DNA of 64,000 bases from Ahaetulla prasina. Its lineage: Eukaryota; Chordata; Lepidosauria; Squamata; Colubridae. Positions 42,849-55,740 of this stretch are shown here, piece after piece. Position 1 is the stretch's first letter. Every line of letters starts with the position of its first letter. The translations under genes and the position numbers were made by a program. The stretch spans positions 97,142,061 through 97,206,060 of the forward strand of contig NC_080540.1 in the NCBI RefSeq assembly GCF_028640845.1. Direction: 5' to 3'. Under the pieces are notes generated by a model. That model did no database searches and was not told the DNA's origin. It was given only the letters and a program-made list of their open reading frames with translations.

Positions 42849-45800
42849 TGCTGATCACATTATATTTTATCAGCATACAAAACAATTTCTATTCAAAACC
42901 CATAATGTAATGCCAGTGCTATCATTAGAATGCCTAGTAGAAATGTCTACAGATTCAAAATTAAATTTAAAAAAAAATAGAGGGCAGCTCTGACGGGTAC
43001 TGTGCTATATCTCAAAGGCCTGGGAAATCAATCAGACTACTACAACTCTTGCAAAGGGATGCTGATATTCAATAAAGTATCCCAAATCTAGGAAAAATTA
43101 GCAGCAAGAGCTAAAATTAGCAGTGCTTTCCACTGAACAAGGAAGGAATATACTATACTTATTACAAATGATTATTTTCATGGTATATCATTTGTTATAG
43201 AAATTTTAGGATAAGTGGGGAAAATATCAAGGTTCATTCAGGTGATTCATTATGGATCTCTAGGCATGCCTTTTGGATCAACAAGCAACTTTCCTGATAT
43301 GTTTTAAGTATATAACAAATAGATACTGAATTTCCTAACATTTCATACTTCAAAAGTTGCCCAATGGCTGATGATTTCTTCCTTAGAAATACTAGCTGTA
43401 GGTACATGCAAGGTGAATATCACTGTGTTCAGTATTTTGAGCTCAACATCTGTTATCCCATTCATATTCTCATCCTAGGCCCAATCGTATCAAATTGGAA
43501 GCAGCAGTGTAGAAAATTACGAACAAATCAGAAAGGACTACAGCTGTGAAATGAATCAAGTCACTGTTTCCACATTTAGTATTTCCTTGGGAATAAAAGA
43601 CTTTAAGCATATTTTGGGAGCTTACAACTATCGAGACAAGAATGTGTTTCTCTAATTCAGGCTAATGCTGGTTACACAGTAAAGCTCACTCGTATTTTAA
43701 TAGCAACAGATGCATAAACATTTTTTTAAAAAAAATATTGTACAAAAATTGAAAGATTACATTGTTGACATAACTTAACATACAACTGCATTATGCAAAA
43801 ACTGTAGTAAAAGACATTCTGCTACAGATATTGAGACTTACTCTTTAATAGATTCAATTGCTAATGTCCATAGAAAATAAAACGGGTAGGGTTTGTTTTT
43901 ATTCTATAGTTTGAATACCAACTTCTTTCACTGGGGTACACACCCACACCCATACCCACACCCCTCCAGAGTTTGATACTTTTTTCACCCTAACACATTG
44001 AAAACATATTTCTGTATGCATGTGTATACTTAATGTGTATTCAAAAGTAACTTAAAAGAAAACTTATAGGAATTAGCATATATTGTGAGGGGAAAAGTCC
44101 ACTATCTACCTCTGTCAGGAAGACCTAAGAAACAAAAAGGTTTCATTGTTTGAATTGGTTGTTATCCAATCATTATGTTGTGGTTTGTACAGCTAGGTGG
44201 CAGCACCAAACCAGCTTTGGCAACCTTGAAAAGCTAAAAAGGTTTAGAACAAGTTTGTGTTTGAATAGGAAACCACCAGGAAATCTCAGGCCTGATGGCT
44301 GGACTAAGACCTTAAAAAGAAAATCCAAGGAGAAACATTTCCATTGTTGCCAAGAAAACTAAAAGGACATGTCCACCAATATAAAGATATTTCCATTTTT
44401 ATAATGGTCATGAAAGAAGATTAGGGAAGAAGATGATCTAGAACTTTCTCAAAAATGTGCAAAGGAATGGAGAGACAAATTAAATGTTTCCCGCTGTTTG
44501 TGCTAAAATACATGCATCTCTCTATCTCCCTCCCTCTGTCCCCCTCTCTCGTACCTATATCTTAGTTGATTATTGTTAGTTTGTTTAGTATGTGGTATGA
44601 AATATGCTTATTGTAACCCTTCCTTTCCTGAGTGAATTTTTGCCCCCACACTGTATTTTTTATGTCCCAAATTGTAGTGGAAATTGGTGAAGTACTATTC
44701 ATTATATCATAGGTAGATCGTATTGAAGTATTAAGCTTCTCTTCCCTGGATGCAGAAATCCTAATAGGAATTCCCCTCAGATACCTTTCCAGGAATAATT
44801 TTTAAACTAACTTTTGACACAACTTTGAATCACAAAATTAATGAAAGTTCTTTAGAATTCACAGCATGTAGCATGCAGAGACTGGCAACTTTTCTTTATT
44901 TCTGAAAACAGAAACAAAAGCAAAGTTTTGAACGATTTTTTCTTCTTTCTACATTTCAGTCAGGGGCTCCACCATAATATAACAAAATTGGATATTAAAG
45001 TAATTCATTTCCTATACTTTTTAAAATATCTAAGACAAGACTTATAAAATGGGGAGGGGGGGAAAGAAGAATCCACCTCCCAAACTAGCAGATTAATGTC
45101 AGCAATTCGCTTCAACATGTCTGTTCACCTCAAGAAAGTTAAGAATGATAGGATTGTGTTTAGCCTCATTAGTTAGGAGTACTGTTACATATTGATGCAA
45201 TGTAGAGAATATTAGTTTTATTGGTTAAAAATTCAGGAAAAAAATCCTATTGCTTGGCAATTTAGCATCCTCTCAGTGTAACAGTCAACACTTTTGATTT
45301 TCCTTCATTTTTCCCTATTTAGGTCCCATTCCAATTCCCATTCATGATGGAACCTGACTTCTAGAAACTTACTCATAATGCAGGTATACGAAAAATTCCT
45401 TCATTGTTGCCATCAATGAATTTCCAAATTTGGAAATCTTGGCTGATGAATGATGTAGAGAGGGCATAAAAGATCTGATACCATTGTAACTAAAATCACT
45501 GTTCTTGGCAATATAATTGAGGTAGCCACTAGCCATTAATTATCTTCTGGTCTAAACAAGAACAACACAAGGCATATGTAGAACACAAAATGTTGAATGA
45601 TTGAGCCAATGCAGCAGGATTATTCACATAACTATAGTCACCTTCTTGTCTGTCCCAATCACCACATACACATTTCTGTTAGGTGTTGCATGATGATTAA
45701 TGGTAGTTCTAAAAATGTAAGTTCAGGAAGTCAGACTTAGTCTAGACTCCAGATTTTCTTTCTTTGTATTAAGTCCTCTCCCCTTTACATCAATGAACAC

Positions 45801-46448
45801 TCACTCAGCTTCAATTTATTTGCCCAGTTATCCCTGCTTTAAGTAATCTAGGCATTGGGTCCTTTTCCTTCCTCTGGTTAGATGTAATATGAAAATAGAT
45901 ACTAAAAGTCAATAACAGATAAATACCTCATCTCCCTTCTTCCTTAACTGTCATCACTGCTTTCTTAATATCAGTGACTAAAACGTGACATACTACTGAA
46001 TCATTTGACATGATTCCCTATTAATTTCTCTTATTTTTTATTTTTGTTTTCATTTTGACATTTATATTGTAGCAAATGGTTTTGGTAGGATCAGTGTGAT
46101 GGCAAATTAAGCCCCTTACATAATCTCACAAAGCACAGCAATGATTTACTTTGACGATTTATGTAAGAAAAATTGCATACTTTATGTTGCAACAGCTGAA
46201 GTAGATCTTGGCAGTACTGCAAATATAATAATAATAGAGGTCATGAAAGAAGAAAGTGGTTTGATAAAATAATGCCTCTAACATCTCTAAACATGCTAGA
46301 AAAAAATTGAGAGATTCAGAACTGTACTGTACAATTTCAGCCAAATTATTATTTCACTGAAATTAAGGATTCAATGGAATGTCAGAAATCTGCATGTCAA
46401 ATATATTGAAAAAATGGTTCTCTGCATCCCAGTCACTAATGCTACTAC
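42426..46448. other. Long AT-rich non-coding interval
   Basis: About 4 kb without gene, RNA or clear transposon. A (CA)n tract lies at 42811-42846, and a C/T-rich tract at 44515-44552. All ORFs are under 75 codons and featureless. Confidence 0.5.
42811..42846. repeat. (AC)n microsatellite
   Basis: About 18 AC units. Confidence 0.95.
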
Positions 46449-46532
46449 TTTTTATTTATTTATTTATTTATTTTGTCACAACAATATATGTAACTATCAT
46501 ACAGAAAGGTTATATAGTATATAAAGGTATAA

Positions 46533-46567
<35 letters not shown>

Positions 46568-47255
46568 GAAGAAAAGAAAAACAATAGGACAGGAACGGTA
46601 GGCACGTTTGTGCGCTTATGCACGCCCTTATGGTCCTCTTAGGAATGGGGTGAGGTCAATAGTAGAAAGTTTTTGGTTAAAGCTTTTAGGATTATGAGAA
46701 GAGACCACAGAGTCAGGTAAAGTATTCCAAGCACTGATGATTCTGTTACAGAAGTCATATTTTCTGCAATCTAGATTAAAGCGGTTGACATTAAGTTTAA
46801 ATCTATTGGTTGCTCTTGTATTATTGCAATTAAAGCTGAAGTAGTCTTTGACAGGAAGGACATTACAATAGAGGATTCTATGAGTTAAACTTAGGTCTTG
46901 TTGAAGGTGACGGAGTTCCAAGTTTTCCAAGCCCAGGATTTCAAGTCTAGTGGGATAAGGTATTTTGTTGTTTACAGAGGAATGGAGAACTCTTCTTGTA
47001 AAATATTTCTGGACACGTTCAATTGTATTGATGTCAGAGATATGGTGAGGGTTCCAAACAGGTGAGCTGTATTCTAGAATTGGTCTAGCAAATGTTTTAT
47101 ATGCTCTGGTTAGTAGTGTAGTGTTTTTGGAAAAGAAGCTATGCAAGATTAGGTTTACAACTCTTAGAGCCTTTTTTGCCATGTATTTGCAATGGGCTTT
47201 GGCACTTAGATCATTTGACATGAAAACTCCAAGGTCTTTAACGGGATGGTGGTCA
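46449..47255 (-). mobile_element. Jockey-superfamily LINE 3' end (family of 36.0 kb)
   Basis: Minus-strand copy. The 3' end is (AAAT)n, then ATTTTGTCACAACAATATA in plus orientation, the same terminus as at 36.5 kb. The 3' UTR has an AT run (46535-46564). The body encodes the RT C-terminal region. Confidence 0.82.
46628..47250 (-). pseudogene. LINE ORF2 C-terminal domain
   Basis: The open minus frame starts upstream (47413), but recognisable LINE sequence begins near 47240: KDLGVFMSNDLSA, AKKALRVVNLIL, FARPILEYSSPVWNPH, ERVQKYFTRRV, then the block shared with 36 kb (YPTRLEILGLENLEL, NRIISAWNTLPDSVV, LTPFLRGP) to the stop. It is the longest uninterrupted coding stretch of this family here. The RT palm is missing, so it is a truncated insertion. 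Confidence 0.8.
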
Positions 47256-48909
47256 TCTTGTAGACTTGTAGACTTCCAGTGAGAGCCATGGTGAGTTAGA
47301 AATCTCTGCCAAAGTGGAATAGCATATATGGCAGGTGGATGCTTGAACCTGGCCAGGAAAATCTCTCTGGAGAAAAGAGAGATCATGGAATAGACCACAT
47401 GCACTCCAAACAATTGCTCCTCATGAGTAGATTACAGAAACTAAGGTTTTGTGGTCAGTTTATGAGTCGAGTAGCTGGGTATTAAGGGATACCATCTAAG
47501 CTCACAACCATAACACACAAACTTTTGTGGACAAAAAAACTTGGCCAAACCTCAATTCTAAAATCACATTTGGAATTATTGCTTTGAAAATATTAAATGG
47601 TCAGTTTTTATTATATCCACTGGGTGAGTGTCCTTTTTCTTATAGAAGTTTTAAATACAATTTTAAGGACTGGGAAAATATTATTTTGGAATAAAGAAGA
47701 AAAGGATGCTTAAAGTGTTGATTTTGGAAAGTTAATAATGGACCAAGGGTCCAAATGGAAGTAGAATAAAAATTCAAAATTTACTATAAAAAGTACCTGT
47801 GGGAAACTACATTTGTTTTGTGTTTTTTTTAAATGGGATTGGACTTTGAAAGTTGGACACTAAGGAAACTAGAAAAAATTGTTTATAATTAAAGGTGAAA
47901 AATGCTTAAATTCAATATATTAATAAAGAATGCAGCAAAACACTTTAACAGTAGATTTTTAAAGGATAATTTTGAACAATGGACTCAGGAATTAAAGTCT
48001 GATACCATATTATACTTAGTACCATTCATTTGTCACAGAAGAATACTAAGCTATACTGCATAAGACTGAAAGTCATTTGTATATGGATTTAAATATGACA
48101 AGAGAATGAGATGGAAAAAGATGATATACTGGCTATACAAATGAAATTGGTTGGTGCTTTAATACTTAAAGGGGACATTCGAGTATTAAGCCAAGAGTGA
48201 TTTGGATAAATTTTTCTTACTGGATGTACAAAACAGATCTTTTAAAGTTTTGAAGCCTTCTCTGAGAAGGAAGCAAAGATAAAATGAAATACAGTTCTAG
48301 GACATTATTTGAAGGTATTAAAAACCAAGATTGTTAAAAGTATAGGGAAGAAATATAGAGTTGATTTATTTGATTGAGGCTAAAATAGATATATAATTAT
48401 TTTTGGTAACTGTTAATAGGATTTTGTTAATAAGGAGTAAATAGCAACATGTTTAGATTTTGTTTATAGTTAGTGAGATCATGTCACCCCTCCCAGGTAA
48501 ACAGAAAATACTAGATGAGCTGATTCTACTTAATTATATGGATATGTTAACAGAATCTTGCATGTCTGAAGATAGTAATTTCCCACTACCGCTTTTAGTT
48601 TCTTGATCAGTTAGAAGAGGTTCTTTCTAAGTTTCTTTCTCTGACCATTAATCCACTGGGATACCTGCCTCTCTTGTCCAATTGTTTCCTAGGCAGCATT
48701 TCTTTCCTTCATTCTTCAGGTTATCCACCATTTCATTACAAATATGGGATGAAGAGAAGTGATAAGATACTGAAATTGTTTATACTTGTGATAAAAAAAT
48801 AAGTTATTTCTTTTTATCTTTTTTCTTTTCTACCCTATTTATTTATTTTTATTATATTTTTTTGTAGTTTTATTAATTTTTATTTTTTCTAATTGTAATT
48901 TTTAATCAA
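47256..48909. other. AT-rich non-coding interval
   Basis: No gene recognised; a T-rich stretch lies at 48790-48900. Confidence 0.5.
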
Positions 48910-49797
48910 AATTATCACAAAAAAATCTAATGCTACTCATTGTGAAGTGTTCTTTTTTTGGTGCTACTGTTGATCTTTGTATAAAACATCCATATATTAA
49001 TATAAAGTTGTCTAATAGTAAAATGAACACATTATCAACAGTAGAAACCTTTAAATTTCTAGGTTCTATCATATTGCAAGATCTAAAATGGACAGCTAAC
49101 ATCAAAAACATCATCAAAAAAAGACAACAAAGAATGTTCTTTCTGTGCCAACTCAGGAAGCTCAAACTTCCCAAGGAGCTGCTGATTCAGTTCTACAGAG
49201 GAATTATTGAGTCTGTCATTTGCACCTCTATAACTATCAGGTTCGGTTCTGCAACCCAACAAGAAAGACACAGACTTCAGAGGATAATTAGAACTGCAGA
49301 AAAAATAATTGCTACCAACCTGCCTTCCATTGAGGACCTGTATACTGCACGAATCAAGAAGAGGGCCGTGAAAATATTTACAGATCCCTCACATCCAGGA
49401 CATAAACTGTTTCAACTCCTACCCTCAAAACGACGCTATAGAGCACTGCACAACAGAACAACTAGACACAAGAACAGTTTTTTCCCGAAGGCCATCACTC
49501 TGCTAAACAAATAATTCCCTCAACACTGTCAAACTATTTACTAAATCTGCACTACTATTAATCTTCTCATCGTTCCCATCACCAATCTCTTTCCACTTAT
49601 GACTGTATGACTGTAACTTTGTTGCTGGCAATCCTTATGATTTATATTGATATACTGACCATCATTTGTGTTGTAAATGTTGTACCTTGATGAAGGTATC
49701 TTTTATGTACACTGAGTGCATATGCACCAAGACAAATTCCTTGTGTGTCCAATCACACTTGGCCAATAAAAAATTCTATTCTATTCTATTCTATTAT
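48910..49797 (+). mobile_element. CR1/L3-type LINE 3' part with AATAG tail
   Basis: C-terminal RT region and 3' UTR ending GCATATGCACCAAGACAAATTC, CACTTGGCCAATAA, then (TTCTA)n at 49766-49796. This terminus and pentanucleotide tail is the classic snake CR1-L3 signature (established knowledge from snake repeat surveys). Confidence 0.9.
48930..49514 (+). pseudogene. CR1/L3-type ORF2 C-terminus
   Basis: 195 open codons to the natural stop: TVETFKFLGSIILQDLKW, IKKRQQRMFFLCQLRKLKL, ELLIQFYRGIIESVICTSI, LQRIIRTAEKIIATNLPS, PGHKLFQLLPSKRRYRAL, RTTRHKNSFFPKAITLLN. These are the RT thumb and C-terminal domain. The catalytic palm was lost by 5' truncation. The reading frame is intact, suggesting a fairly young insertion. 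Confidence 0.85.
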
Positions 49798-50129
49798 TCA
49801 TTCTGTTACAGTTTGTCAAATACACTTAAAAATCCCTGTATTACTTAGTTGAAATCAACATTCTATCAGTAAAGTATTCAGTTTTTAATAAGAAGTATCA
49901 AATATATATTTTTTCTTCTACATACATCAACTCTTGATTTCAAAATAATATGTGCTGCCAAAATTCAGGTTGTTGAGTATTTCTAGGAATATGTCTAAGA
50001 ACCATAATCATTTACTTTAAAAAATTCTTAAGAGTATAATGCAATCAGTCAATACAGTCATGGTATAGATGACTAAAACTTTACAGCTATAATTTTCAAG
50101 AAAAGAGACATTCCTAATTAATCAACGAA
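49798..50129. other. AT-rich spacer
   Basis: Nothing recognised between two LINEs. Confidence 0.5.
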
Positions 50130-53100
50130 GGGTCTTGGGACCCAGAGAGGTGGCATGCGGCCAAGAAGAGTTTCTGGGGATTTTTAAATAGGTTTTTTAA
50201 AAGGGGTCTTTTAAGGGGAGGGAGGGATACGACGGGTGGGGGGAAAAACCCGTCGGGGAGGGATTTAGCCCCTGTGCTTGTTCGCGGCATTGTACCATCT
50301 GGTCCGAAGGCAGAGGGGGATGGGTTCGTTCCAGGAGTGGAGAATCGTTCCATCTGTACGGTAAGTGGGAGAGGCAGATATGGCGGAAGCGGGGGGCCAT
50401 ATCAAGTGCTGGGAGCACGTGCTCGCTGTCTCAAAACGATCACGTGCTCCGGCCCCCCAGTCTTCACCCGTTCCCCGGGTGGCCATGGTCCTCAGAGCCT
50501 TGGTCTCCGGTTGATGTTATGTAATGCCCGGTCCGTGGTCAATAAGGCCCCCCTGATTGGTGATCTTATTCAGGGGGAAGCCGCGGACCTTATGGGCATT
50601 ACGGAGACCTGGTTGGGTCCGGAGGGGGGGTTCCCCTTGTGGAGTTATGCCCACCAGGTTTCCGAGCATTTCATCAGCCGAGAGCCCAAGGTAGGGGTGG
50701 GGGGGTAGCGGTTGTCATTAGAGAAAGTCTAGAGCCGAGGGAGGCCACTGTACCTCAGATTGCCGGCTGTGAATCCCTCTTTGTGAAGTGGGGCCATCGC
50801 GATCAGATGGGCTTGTTGATCACGTACCTGGCTCCTTGCTGCGTGACCACAGCCCTACCCGAGTTGTTGGAGGTGCTCGCCGGGGTGGCGGTGGAGACCC
50901 CCAGACTGATAGTCATGGGGGACTTTAACCTGCCATCGACGGGCCTGTCATCGACAACGGCTCGGGAGTTCCAGGCTTCCATGACGGCCTTGGACCTGAT
51001 TCAGGTAATTGATGGCCCCACGCACATAGGGGGTGGCACACTGGACCTGATTTATATCTCTGGTCAGTGGCGAAATGATCTGGTATTAGATAATTTAGAA
51101 ACGGAGCCGGTGTCATGGTCAGATCACTTTCTCCTTCGCTTAGATTTTTGGACCGCTATCCACCACTGCAGGGAGACGGAGCCAATGCGCTGGTTCCGTC
51201 CCAGGCACCTGATGGACCCGAAGAGGTTCCTGATGGAGCTTGGGCCGTTTCCTGAGGACCTGGCCCACGGCACGGCTGGAGAGCTAGTTGCGGCCTGGGA
51301 ATGGGCCGCGGCTGGAGCTTTGGACCGTGTCGTGCCCTTGCAGCCTCTAACCCGGCGTAGGTCTCGCCCGGCCCCTTGGTTCTCCGAGGGGCTGAGGGAG
51401 ATGAAACGCCGGAGAAGACACCTAGAGAGTGTCTGGAGGGCCAGCCGGTCAGAAGCTGACCGAACACTAGTTAGATCCTATTCTAGGACCTACCTAGTGG
51501 CAATGAGGGAGGCGAGGCGTTCCTACGCTTCCACCCTCATTGCGTCGGCAGATAACCGCCCGGCCGCCCTGTTTCGGGTGGCCTGCTCCCTCCTGCATCA
51601 GGAGGTGCGGGATGACCCGTTGCAGGGCCGTGCTGAGGAGTTTAGTGGTTATCTATACGACAAAATCGTTCAGCTCCGGGACGGCTTGGACCGAAATTGG
51701 GATGATCCAGGTGGGAGGGCGGAGTCGCGTCTTGTGGAGGTTATTTGGGATGAGTTTGATCCTGTGACTCTCGAGGACGTGGACAGGTTGCTGGGGAGGC
51801 TGCATACTACGACATGTTTACTGGACCCGTGCCCTTCCTGGTTGGTACTGGCCTCCCGGGAAGTGACACGAGGCTGGCTCCAGGGGATTACTAACGCTTC
51901 TTTGCTGGAGGGAGTTTTCCCTGCTGCCTTGAAGGAGGCAGTGGTGAGACCCCTCCTCAAGAAGCCTTCCCTGGACCCAGCTATTTTAGGTAATTACCGT
52001 CCGGTCTCCAACCTTCGCTTCACTGCGAAGGTTGTAGAGAGTGCTGTGGCACACCAGCTACCCCAGTACCTGGATGAAGCCGTCTATCTAGACTCGTGCC
52101 AGTCCAGTTTCCGACCCGGATACAGCACGGAGACAGCTTTGGTCGCATTGGTGGATGATCTCTGGAGGGCCAGAGACAGGGGTTAGTCCTCTGCCCTGGT
52201 CCTATTAGACCTCTCAGCGGCTTTCGATACCATCGACCATGGTATCCTGCTGCGCCGGTTGGAAGGGTTGGGAGTGGGAGGCACCGTTTATCGATGGTTC
52301 TCCTCCTATCTCTCCGACCGGTCGCAGACGGTGTTGACAGGGGGGCAGAGGTCGACCGCGAGACACCTCACTTGTGGGGTGCCGCAGGGGTCGATTCTCT
52401 CGCCCCTCCTGTTCAACATCTATATGAAGCCGTTGGGTGAGATCATCAGTGGCTTTGGGGTGAGATATCAACTGTACGCTAATGATACTCAGCTGTACTT
52501 TTCCACCCCAGGCCACCCCAACGAAGCTGCCGAAGTGTTGTCCCGGTGTTTGGAAGCCGTACGGGTCTGGATGGGGAGGAACAGGCTCAAGCTCAATCCC
52601 TCCAAGACGGAGTGGCTGTGGATGCCGGCACCCCGATACAGTCAGCTGCAGCCGCAGCTGACTGTTGGGGGCGAGTTATTGGCTCCAAAGGAGGGAGTGC
52701 GCAACTTGGGTGTTCTCCTGGATGCACGGCTGTCGTTTGAAGATCATTTGGCGGCCGTCTCCAGGAGAGCCTTTCACCAGGTTCGCCTGGTTCGCCAGTT
52801 GCGCCCCTTCCTTGATCGGGATGCACAGTCACTCACGCTCTTGTCACCTCCCACCTGGATTATTGCAATGCTCTCTACATGGGGCTCCCCTTGAGATGCA
52901 CTCGGAGGCTTCAGTTGGTCCAGAATGCAGCTGCGCGGGTGATAGAGGGAGTCACACCTAGCTCCCATGTGACACCTCTCCTGCACAGACTGCACTGGCT
53001 TCCTGTTGCCTTTCGGGTGCATTTCAAGGTTCTGGTAACCACCTTTAAAGCGCTCCATGGCTTGGGACCTGGGTACTTACGGGACCGCCTTCTGTTACCT

Positions 53101-53502
53101 CATGCCTCCCACCGACCCGTACGCTCGCACAGAGAGGGCCTTCTCAGGGTGCCGTCCGCCAGACAATGTCGGCTGGCGGCCCCCAGAGGAAGATCCTTCT
53201 CTGTTGGGGCTCCCACTCTTTGGAATGAACTCCCCCCTGGTTTACGCCAAATACCTGACCTTCAGACTTTTCGCCGCGAACTGAAAACATATCTGTTTGT
53301 TCGTGCGGGGCTTTCTTAAATTGTAGTTTTAAATTCTAAATTTCTCTCTGGTTTTAATTGGGGTTTTTTAGATTCTTAATTATTTTAATTTCGGCCACAC
53401 TGTATAATAAGCTTTTTAATTGTATTTTAACTGTATATTGTTTCTTTTTACTTTGGCTGTACACCGCCCTGAGTCCTTCAGGAGAAGGGCGGTTTATAAA
53501 TC
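50130..53502 (+). mobile_element. L2-clade LINE, nearly full length
   Basis: Order: 5' UTR (50130-50500), endonuclease, linker, RT, C-terminal domain, 3' UTR and the stem-loop (53463-53492). It is followed by an (AAT)n tail. It aligns with the 28-kb copy from its first bases. It has one nonsense codon and at least two frameshifts. Confidence 0.92.
50274..53319 (+). pseudogene. L2 ORF2: endonuclease plus reverse transcriptase
   Basis: Endonuclease (APE type): [32 protein letters not shown], then a frameshift in a G-run at 50696-50706, VMGDFNLPST, GGTLDLIYISG, SWSDHFLLRLDF (50510-51155). Linker: SYASTLIASADNRPAALF (51520). RT: NYRPVSNLRFTAKVVES; a TAC-to-TAG-like stop at 52184 just before LVLLDLSAAFDTIDH; CGVPQGSILSPLLFN; LYANDTQLYF. 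Here the catalytic YADD reads YAND, which would abolish activity. A deletion near 52825 shifts the frame into the C-terminal part (52879-53319, ending LFVRAGLS). No separate ORF1 is recognised. Confidence 0.9.
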
Positions 53503-53508
53503 TAATAA

Positions 53509-53586
<78 letters not shown>
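53503..53586. repeat. (AAT)n microsatellite at an L2 3' end
   Basis: About 25 AAT units starting right after GGCGGTTTATAAATCTAATA of the L2 3' end. Confidence 0.95.
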
Positions 53587-53587
<1 letters not shown>

Positions 53588-54384
53588 TAATTAGTAATAG
53601 TGTAATACTTGGATTTACTTGTACCCAGTAAAAAAATAGTTTTGTTTTAAATCTTCCTGTATTCAGTTCTAGCGTTTCCAAAAAAATATGTTATCTATCA
53701 CAGCCTTCCTGCTTTTGAAAACTATTTGTCTTCTGTATGCTGAGCATTAATCAATATAGATTTTATCTAATAGCCATCTCTATTATAAGAGATAATGCTT
53801 CTTTAAGCTGAGTTGGAGTTTTCAAACAACCATATTTCTAATTTAAATGCAATCTAAAACTGATTTATTGGGGCATACATGCCATTGACCTTAATGGGAT
53901 TTGTTCCTGGGTAAACATTTATGTATTTACTTAAAAGATTTATATACCTCTCAACAACACAATTTCCAGGATGGTTTATATAAAATTATGCTGTAATTAC
54001 CTAAGCAGCAGTTCTGAAAACATTGAAATCATATTGTTGAATGACTTCATATATGAGGTATTGGAATGATACTTTTTAAACATGAATACTTATAGCAATT
54101 CTCCATATAATTATTTGACTACAATGAATAGGGTTAGATGGATATGTAAACTACTGTACACCTTTTTTATATCATCATCATCATCTCTATAGCTTATCAC
54201 TCAATTACATTATCCAAATACTAATGATAATATTGTAAACCTAATATTCCTACGTTGGCACTTTTTAAACATTTGATGTATTTGTTTACATTCTAAATTA
54301 AAATTAGTGGAACTTTTTTTATTTTAAAAGAAAAATGAATATTTAGAATGCATTACATATAAGTAATAATGATCTGCTGCAGTT
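53587..54384. other. AT-rich non-coding interval
   Basis: No gene seen; short (CAT)n at 54174-54186. Confidence 0.5.
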
Positions 54385-54495
54385 CTCTTTCTTCTCTCTT
54401 TCCTCTCCCTCTCCCTCTTTCTCTCTCCCCATCTTTGTCCTTCTCTCCTTCTTTCTCTCTCCCTCTCCTCCTCCTTTTCCTTCCTTCCTCTTTCT
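54385..54495. repeat. Polypyrimidine (CT-rich) tract
   Basis: About 110 bp almost purely C and T on the plus strand, with mirror-like CTCTTTCTCTCTCCC words. The 93-codon minus ORF (Arg/Glu/Lys-rich) is a product of this composition. Confidence 0.85.
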
Positions 54496-55500
54496 GCAGA
54501 CAGAGTTCTGAATATGAGAATCCCTTGAAAATGTAATTCAATGATCCCAATCTTCCATGTTGCATTGGTAACAAGTCTCTTGTCCGCTCATATATGATAT
54601 AGGGATGAAAGTGGAGATTGCAAGGGTCAACCATATCATCAACATGTGCTCCCTCTAGGTGTCCAATCTCTTTGGTTGTGTATTAATCAAGACTTTACTC
54701 AGCAGAGCAGAAGCAACACTTCTCCCCTGCTTTCTCAGTTGTCCTTTCTCTTTCTGAGTGATAGGCAATTCGGCTAGGGATTGGCTCCACTCCATTCCAT
54801 CTAACAAGAGATTTCACACTCAAATGAGTATGACAAGTTAACAGCTGCTCTCTCCAGCTGAAATTCCTTGCTCAGCCTCTGCCTGTTAATAATAGGATCA
54901 GCCCTGGATTAACCATTAAGCAAAATAAGCACATGCTTAGGGTGCCAAGGGAAAGGGGGCAACACAGAGTTTTTCCCCCTGGCTATCATGTCCTTAACTC
55001 TTTTAGTACCACACTTGCCTTTAGTTTGTTTAGCATTAATGTTTTGGCAGAAGACAAGACATGAACAATAGAAAAGGTGAAGAAACCAATGTTGGGATGA
55101 GCTTAGCGCATTAGCTGACCTTAAAACTTTTAGTGAATAGGATGGGACTCTTTAGCACCGGGTCCTCCTTTGTGCTAAAGGGCAAAAGGAGTAGAGTAGA
55201 CTACCAGAAGTTGAGAAAATTTGCTTTATTTACTTTTAGTTTTCTAGAAGTCTAGAAGTATACATTCAATTAAACCTATCTCAAAACAATGCTATCCAAT
55301 CCTGTTATTTATATATTTACTATTTCATTTTGATTTGAGTGACGCCAGAGTGTCAGTTTTTCTTTAATAAATTACATCTAACAAATGTTGCTTCAAAATG
55401 CAACTCTTTGTGTATTTTTCAATTTATGAATTCAATGAAGAAAATAAATGAAGCTGTTTACATCTTCACTAAAGCTTCTTCAAGAAGAGAGTTTTATTAG
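54496..55500. other. Non-coding interval
   Basis: No gene. 'CAGCCCTGGATTAACCATTA' at 54899 looks like the end of an old dispersed repeat, but I cannot find the other end. Confidence 0.45.
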
Positions 55501-55740
55501 CCAGTTTGGTCCAGTGCTTAAGGCCCCAGGCTAGAAAACAAGAGACTGTGAGTTCAAGTCCTGCCTCAGTCATGAAAGCCAACAGGGTGACTTTGGGCCA
55601 GTCATTCTCTTTCAGCCCAACCCACCTCACAGGGTTGTTGTTGTGGGGAAAATAGGAGGAGGACGTTGCGCTGGATATGTTCACTACTTTGAGTTCTCTG
55701 TAAAAATAATAAAGGCAGGATACAAATAAATAAATAAAAA
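55501..55740 (+). mobile_element. CORE-type SINE with L2-like tail
   Basis: tRNA-like head (AGTTTGGTCCAGTGCTTAAGG with A box, GAGTTCAAGTCCTGCC as B box at about 55551), central core (GGTGACTTTGGGCCAGTCATT, CCTCACAGGGTTGTTG), and the tail AGGCAGGATACAAATAAATAA. The head resembles the 3997 family but the core and 3' end differ, so two SINE families share a head. Confidence 0.78.
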
